From assembly GCF_902388705.1 (NCBI RefSeq), contig NZ_CABMQJ010000039.1, positions 1 through 21,747 on the forward strand: a stretch of 21,747 bases of DNA, read 5' to 3'. The notes beneath the pieces are model-generated. The model saw only the letters and a list, made by a program, of their open reading frames with translations. It was not told the DNA's origin and ran no database searches. Position numbers and translations under genes: made by a program. Numbering within the stretch: the first letter of the stretch is position 1; each line of letters begins with the position of its first letter. Below are positions 17,809 through 21,747 of the stretch, piece by piece. This stretch comes from an uncultured Alistipes sp. Lineage in GTDB: Bacteria > Bacteroidota > Bacteroidia > Bacteroidales > Rikenellaceae.

Positions 17809-18756
17809 TTACGGGAGTGTTTTCAGGATGCGCCGGCCGACGGGGCACTCGGCGCAGCGTTTCGCCGGACAGTATTCCGTTGCGAGCTGGAGCAGCGCCT
17901 GCGATTCGAAGGCATTGCGGACTTTCACACCGGCGCCCTGCCAGCTGCGCATGTAGCGGTTGTCCTCGGCCGGCAGGCGTTCGAGCAGCGTGAGGGCGCT
18001 GTCGCGCAGGGTTTCGCGGCCGGTATAGCTGCCATAGGCGAACTGCAGCACCGAAACGAGGTTGATGCCGATGATGTTGGCCTTGAACGCCCCGAGCCGT
18101 TTGGGGCGGTCGTCGCCCGCAATGCCCGGAATGTGGTGCGTACGCCAGTAGCCCGAGGCTTCTGCACAAAAGAGGTTCCGGATATCCTCTTCCGAGCGGC
18201 AGGCCATGGCGCGCTCCATGACGAACTCGTCCTGGGTGAAAAATTCGGCGGCCTGCGCCAGCCGCAGAACGGGGTGGTTGGCGGGGCGGATGTCGCCGAG
18301 CGTCCACTCCCCGGCATCCATCGGCTCGACGCCGTATTTCGCTGCGAGGTACTCGAAGTTGCGGGCCAGGTCGAGCGTGTAGGCATCGTGCGGATAGAGC
18401 GCCAGCAGGCCCGAAGCGCCGAAAAAGAGCGATTCGACGGCCCGGGGCGCCAGCCGTTCGCGCAGGACGGTCTTGTAGGAAACGCGCCGCGCCAGCGAGA
18501 GGTAGGCCTCCCGGTTGAGGCGATCGCCCAGCGTGCGGAAGTAGAGCAGGTAGAACGTCTGGTTCCAGTTTTCGGAAGCCTCCCGGTGCAGTTCCTCCAC
18601 CATGCGCATTTTGCGCTCCAGCCGGTCGAAGAGCAGGGCGGTGCACAGTTCGCTGCACTGCAGGGCGTTAAGCCCCGCAAGGTAACCGCCGCAGGCATAT
18701 AGTCCGGCGCCGGCGTGCAGCCGGTTCAGCATCCGATGCTCCTGCTCCTCCGTCAT
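17809..18756 (-). CDS. DUF2851-family protein, N-terminally short
   Basis: This 315-residue protein matches the later two thirds of the Bacteroidetes DUF2851 family: RLERKMRMVEELHREASENW, LFFGASGLL, DIRPANHPVLRLAQAAEFF, LERLPAEDNRYMRSW and NAFESQALLQL. It ends with a three-cysteine tail (C296, C301, C304 in YCPAKRCAEC). Family members I know are about 420 residues and start with a domain containing a GPDF motif and a VEIH motif; that part is missing and replaced by a short AGAGLYACGGYLAGL segment. The ATG at 18756 is separated from the MIP18 stop by one base. The cysteine tail beside Fe-S genes hints at metal binding (inference). Function unknown. Confidence 0.75.
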   Translation of the reverse strand: MTEEQEHRMLNRLHAGAGLYACGGYLAGLNALQCSELCTALLFDRLERKMRMVEELHREASENWNQTFYLLYFRTLGDRLNREAYLSLARRVSYKTVLRERLAPRAVESLFFGASGLLALYPHDAYTLDLARNFEYLAAKYGVEPMDAGEWTLGDIRPANHPVLRLAQAAEFFTQDEFVMERAMACRSEEDIRNLFCAEASGYWRTHHIPGIAGDDRPKRLGAFKANIIGINLVSVLQFAYGSYTGRETLRDSALTLLERLPAEDNRYMRSWQGAGVKVRNAFESQALLQLATEYCPAKRCAECPVGRRILKTLP

Positions 18757-18757
18757 G

Positions 18758-19078
18758 CTAAAACAGGTTGAGTTCCAGTAACGCCTCCTCCGACATCATG
18801 CTCTTGTCCCAGACGGGATCGAACGTGAGGATGACGTTCACCGACTTCACCCCCTTGACCTTGGCGACCTGCTGGTTGACGTCCTCCACGAGCATGTCTG
18901 CCATCGGGCAGTTCGGGGCCGTGAGGGTCATGCGGATGTTCGCCACGCCGTCGGGCGTGTAATCGATTTCGTAGATAAGCCCCAGGTCGTAGATGTTGAC
19001 CGGGATTTCGGGGTCGTATATGTTTTTGAGCGTAAGTACGATCTCTTGCTCGACCTTCAATATTTCTTCAGGTGTCAT
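18758..19078 (-). CDS. MIP18/DUF59 Fe-S cluster assembly factor
   Basis: This 106-residue protein of the MIP18/SufT/PaaD family takes part in maturing iron-sulfur proteins in the cytoplasm. DPEIPVNIYDLGLIY (22-36) and LTAPNCPMAD (52-61, Cys 57) are the diagnostic motifs, and VNVILTFDPVWDKSMMS (about 81-97) is the usual end of the domain. The ATG at 19078 overlaps the sufE stop in an ATGA arrangement, so the two are translationally coupled, which supports a shared job. Often labelled SUF system assembly protein in Bacteroidetes. Confidence 0.93.
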   Translation of the reverse strand: MTPEEILKVEQEIVLTLKNIYDPEIPVNIYDLGLIYEIDYTPDGVANIRMTLTAPNCPMADMLVEDVNQQVAKVKGVKSVNVILTFDPVWDKSMMSEEALLELNLF

Positions 19079-19506
19079 GATTTCTCTTGTTTTTCGCCTT
19101 TGCTTGCGAATGCGAGCGCATAGAGCCGCATTTGCTTGACCATCGACAGCAGGCCGTTCGAGCGCGTGGGCGAGAGGTTGGCGCTCAAGCCGATGGCGTC
19201 GATGAAATAGAGGTCGGTGTCGAGAATCTCCTGCGGCGTGCGTCCGTTCAGCACGCGAATGAGCAGCGCGATAATGCCTTTGGTTATTATGGCGTCGCTG
19301 TCGGCGGCGTAGTATACTTTGCCCTCTTCCATGCGGGCGTCGACCCACACGCGCGACTGGCAGCCTTCGATCAGGTACTGTTCCGTGCGGTGTTCGGCGG
19401 GGATGGCCGGCAGCGAATCGCTCAAACCGATGAGGTAGTCGTATTTGTCGAGCCAGTCGTCGAATACCGAGAACTCCTCGATGATCTCCTCCTGTATCTT
19501 GTCCAT
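19075..19506 (-). CDS. sufE: Cysteine desulfuration protein SufE
   Basis: SufE accepts sulfur from the cysteine desulfurase SufS and hands it to the SufBCD scaffold. The 143-residue length is normal. GCQSRVW (48-54) contains the sulfur-accepting Cys 49. DSDAIITKGIIALLIRVLNG and LSPTRSNGL follow as in the family. The gene begins 20 bases after the phosphatase-like gene and overlaps the MIP18 gene by 4 bases. The sufS and sufBCD genes are not in this window. Confidence 0.95.
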   Translation of the reverse strand: MDKIQEEIIEEFSVFDDWLDKYDYLIGLSDSLPAIPAEHRTEQYLIEGCQSRVWVDARMEEGKVYYAADSDAIITKGIIALLIRVLNGRTPQEILDTDLYFIDAIGLSANLSPTRSNGLLSMVKQMRLYALAFASKGEKQEKS

Positions 19507-19526
19507 ATCCGTATATGTTTAAAACC

Positions 19527-21092
19527 TTATAAATCTACGATTTCCGGAAGTATTTCCCCCTCCGACGCCGCGGGCTCGGTGATCTCCAGCACGCGGGCCA
19601 CGGTCGGAGCCACGGAGGTCATGTCCACGCGGCGTTTCACGCGCTGGGGCCCGGCTCCGAAGCCGTAGAATACCAGCGGCACCTGCGTGTCGTAACCGTA
19701 CATCGAACCCGACGACGACCAGCAGCGGTCGCTCTCTTCGATCCAGCCGGGCATCAGGTTCAGGATGACGTCGCCCGAACGCCGGGGGTAGAAGCTGTTC
19801 TGCATCTTGCGGGCGTAGCCGCTGCCGAAGTAACTCGTACGCATGGCCGTCGCCGAGAGTGCATGCGACACGCCGCGGAACTGCATGGCGAAGATGGCCA
19901 CCTCGTTCTGTATTTCGGCCAAATCGAGGCCCCGCTCGTAAATCAGGTTGTGGTTCAGGTAGACGCATTTGTCCTCGTATTCGAGCACCCAGTCGCCCAT
20001 GCCGTAGCGGACGTTCAGGAAACCGTTGACGATTACCTCGAACTGCCGGGCATTGAAACGGTCGGTCTGCTCGTGCCCCGCATCGTAAGAAGGGCTCGTG
20101 CCGTGGTCGGAGGTGAAGACGACGAGCACTTCGCCGTTTTTGACCTGTGCGAATACGAATGTCAAAAAGTCGGCCAGGTCGCGATCCAGCCGGTAATACA
20201 TGTCCTCGACTTCGATTGACTCGGGGCCGTAGGCCTCGCTGATGCGGCGCGAAGGGTCGAGGCAGATGTTCAGCAGGTCGGGCGTTTCGTCGGTGCCGAG
20301 CTTGAACTGTGCGATGGCCTGTTTGGCAAAGCCAAGGATAGCGGTGTTGCCGGCCGGGGTATAGAGCATCCGCTCGAAGTCGCCGGCGTGTTTCAGGCGG
20401 CCGTCGCCCGACTGGTCTTTCTCTTTCTTGTTCTTGCCCGTGAGGATGATGTCCCAGTTGCGGGTGTTGATGTAGCGCCCCTTTTCGTAGAGCGTGCGCC
20501 ACTCGGGGGCGATGTACGAGAGGTTGTAACGCTCGCGGTTGCTGCGCGCCACCCATTCGGGAACTTCGGCGGCGTAGCAGGGCGACGTTTCCCAGCCGCA
20601 GCGGGTCGAGTCGAGCCAGAAAGCTTCGCCGCCGTGTCCGCCCATCACCACGGCCGACATGGCTTCGCCCGCTACGGTGACGGCCTTGCTGCCGGGTTCT
20701 TGCTGCTGGAGCGTTTCGGCCAGCGTCGGGGCGATCAGGTTGTAGGGGCCTGGGCCGTTGCGTCCGGCAATCAGCTCCACGGCGTCGTTTTCGACGTAGT
20801 CGCGCCAGCGGGCGCCGACTACGCCGTGGGTCGAAGGCATGGCGCCCGTGGTGAGTGTCGCGAGCGATACGGGCGTGGTGGTCTGCTGGTAGTCGTAGCG
20901 GCTGTCGGCGAATACCGTGCCGCCGTCCATCAGACGCCGGAGGCCTCCCTCGCCGTAGTTGGCGGCGTAACGGCCGAGGTCTTCGGCACGCATCGAGCCG
21001 ACGACGATGTTGATTACCAGCCGGGGACGTGCCGCCGAGGCTTCGAGTGCCGCGCAGGCGGCTATGGCAAGTAAAATGATTCGATATTTCAT
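19527..21092 (-). CDS. PafA-like alkaline phosphatase superfamily protein, metal site degraded
   Basis: This 521-residue exported protein has a signal peptide (ALEASA, cleavage near 20). It aligns with the Bacteroidetes PafA-type phosphatases: RPRLVINIVVGSMRAEDLGRY (22-42), TTTPVSLATLTTG (71-83, nucleophile-position Thr 73), THGVVG, SIEVEDMYYRLDRDL, FTSDHG (326-331) and YDTQVPLVFYG. The metal ligands are largely lost: Gly 32 replaces the first Asp, Ala 94 the Asn, Gln 470 the last His, and the Asp/His before AYGP (287-290) is not conserved. Only Thr 73, Asp 329 and His 330 remain. It is probably a non-catalytic or changed-function member. ATG 21092 is preferred over GTG 21101. It lies 25 bases after the GSCFA gene and 20 before sufE. 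Confidence 0.85.
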   Translation of the reverse strand: MKYRIILLAIAACAALEASAARPRLVINIVVGSMRAEDLGRYAANYGEGGLRRLMDGGTVFADSRYDYQQTTTPVSLATLTTGAMPSTHGVVGARWRDYVENDAVELIAGRNGPGPYNLIAPTLAETLQQQEPGSKAVTVAGEAMSAVVMGGHGGEAFWLDSTRCGWETSPCYAAEVPEWVARSNRERYNLSYIAPEWRTLYEKGRYINTRNWDIILTGKNKKEKDQSGDGRLKHAGDFERMLYTPAGNTAILGFAKQAIAQFKLGTDETPDLLNICLDPSRRISEAYGPESIEVEDMYYRLDRDLADFLTFVFAQVKNGEVLVVFTSDHGTSPSYDAGHEQTDRFNARQFEVIVNGFLNVRYGMGDWVLEYEDKCVYLNHNLIYERGLDLAEIQNEVAIFAMQFRGVSHALSATAMRTSYFGSGYARKMQNSFYPRRSGDVILNLMPGWIEESDRCWSSSGSMYGYDTQVPLVFYGFGAGPQRVKRRVDMTSVAPTVARVLEITEPAASEGEILPEIVDL

Positions 21093-21112
21093 AGTATACA
21101 CAGGATAAACCG

Positions 21113-21120
21113 CAAATTTA
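21113..21120 (-). promoter_or_regulatory. Possible -7 box before the PafA-like gene
   Basis: Minus-strand TAAATTTG overlaps the stop codon of the GSCFA gene and matches TAnnTTTG. No -33 TTTG is found at the right distance. The genes may also be read from an upstream promoter outside the window. Confidence 0.35.
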
Positions 21121-21747
21121 CGAATTTATTTCGATACATCGGCGGAAATATTCCGCTTCGGCCTGAAAATCGATCAGCGGCAGCGCGGCGATTTCCTCCA
21201 GCCTGCGCCGGCAGAACTCCCGGTAGGCGTCGCTGCGGGGATTGCGGGGACGGTGCGCTGCGGCCACGACGATATGCCGGACGCCGGGCAGCAGGCGCCG
21301 GGCTTCGTCCGAAAGGGCCGCAGCGGTGAATTTTTCCCAGACATATTCCACGGCCTGCGGCGCGGGGTGCACCAAATCGTCGGCGTAAAAGCGGTAGTCG
21401 CGCAGGTCGTCGTTGAGTATCTCGTAGGCGGGGAAATAGTGGGCGTTCGGACAGGCTGCCGCCAGCTCTTCGACAGCGAGGCGCAGCGTGGCCTTGCTCA
21501 CGGCATTGCCCTCCAGTCCGTCGCCGGTGTGCCGTACGGGGCTGACCGTGAAGACGACCTCTTTCGCGGCGAGCGGCCCGGCGAGCAGCGCGGAGAACGC
21601 CGAGACGATTTCGCCCACGGAGAGCCTGCGCCGGACGAATTCCGCTGCAGGCTGCCGATGGCAGTTGGCGACCACTTCGCCCCGGTGTTCGTAGACCCAG
21701 GCCGTGCCGAAGGTCACCAGCAGGCGGTCGGCCCTGCGCAGCGCCTC
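21118..21747 (-). CDS. GSCFA-family protein, C-terminal part
   Basis: The frame is open to the right edge, so the N-terminus with the GSCFA motif lies outside; about 209 residues are visible. LLVTFGTAWVYEH near the visible start, VVANCHRQPAAEF, VFTVSPVRHTGDG, NAHYFPAYEILNDDLRDYRFYADDLVHP and the helical C-terminus fit this family, which resembles SGNH esterases (late DLVHP supplying Asp and His). Its substrate is unknown. The GTG at 21717 is not the true start, because coding continues without a stop to 21747. It is the first visible gene of the minus-strand unit with the phosphatase-like gene 25 bases downstream. Confidence 0.9.
   Translation of the reverse strand, partial: EALRRADRLLVTFGTAWVYEHRGEVVANCHRQPAAEFVRRRLSVGEIVSAFSALLAGPLAAKEVVFTVSPVRHTGDGLEGNAVSKATLRLAVEELAAACPNAHYFPAYEILNDDLRDYRFYADDLVHPAPQAVEYVWEKFTAAALSDEARRLLPGVRHIVVAAAHRPRNPRSDAYREFCRRRLEEIAALPLIDFQAEAEYFRRCIEINS

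Overview
The window looks like chromosomal DNA of a GC-rich member of the Bacteroidales, most like Alistipes/Rikenellaceae. Reasons: promoters of the Bacteroidetes type (TTTG, about 20 bases, TAnnTTTG), starts without Shine-Dalgarno sequences, Bacteroidetes-specific families (NVEAL peptide, BF3164/TolB-like propeller lipoprotein, DUF2851, GSCFA, a long SecA with a C-terminal zinc tail), and GC-rich codon use in most genes. The genus is an inference.

Layout. (1) Positions 34-2250 are clearly more AT-rich than the rest. They hold a three-gene plus-strand cassette: a small secreted cysteine-bearing NVEAL protein, a propeller lipoprotein and a thioredoxin-like CxxC lipoprotein. The cassette ends at a perfect 15-bp hairpin. 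It lies between an intact rubredoxin gene on the right and a 33-bp exact copy of part of that gene at the very left edge. (2) 2564-5567, minus strand: M23 peptidase lipoprotein, yhbP-like flavin-binding-fold protein, ispD and a PH-like membrane protein, tightly packed or overlapping. (3) 5656-8170, plus strand: lpxK, purine nucleoside phosphorylase and ssb, with a strong promoter and terminator. (4) 8198-8915: a CPBP-type membrane protease gene broken by one extra T in a homopolymer. (5) 8984-9718: a short-chain dehydrogenase. (6) 9829-15393, minus strand: secA, a secreted GH99/WbsX-like protein, dCMP deaminase and a small secreted unknown protein, with a promoter before secA and a terminator after the last gene. 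(7) 15432-16727: a TlpA-like lipoprotein gene that has apparently lost its start codon (ATG to ATA) and carries an in-frame TGA just before the thioredoxin CGPC motif. (8) 16842-21747, minus strand: GSCFA protein (cut by the window end), a PafA-like alkaline phosphatase superfamily protein with a degraded metal site, SufE, a MIP18/DUF59 Fe-S assembly factor, an N-terminally short DUF2851 protein and a GT2 glycosyltransferase.

Most genes are housekeeping: envelope (LpxK, M23, SecA), isoprenoid synthesis (IspD), nucleotide metabolism (PNP, dCMP deaminase), DNA binding (Ssb) and Fe-S assembly (SufE, MIP18). The unusual parts are the left-edge cassette with its rubredoxin repeat, the two broken genes, and the probable pseudo-phosphatase. 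No rRNA, tRNA, CRISPR array, transposase or integrase was seen.
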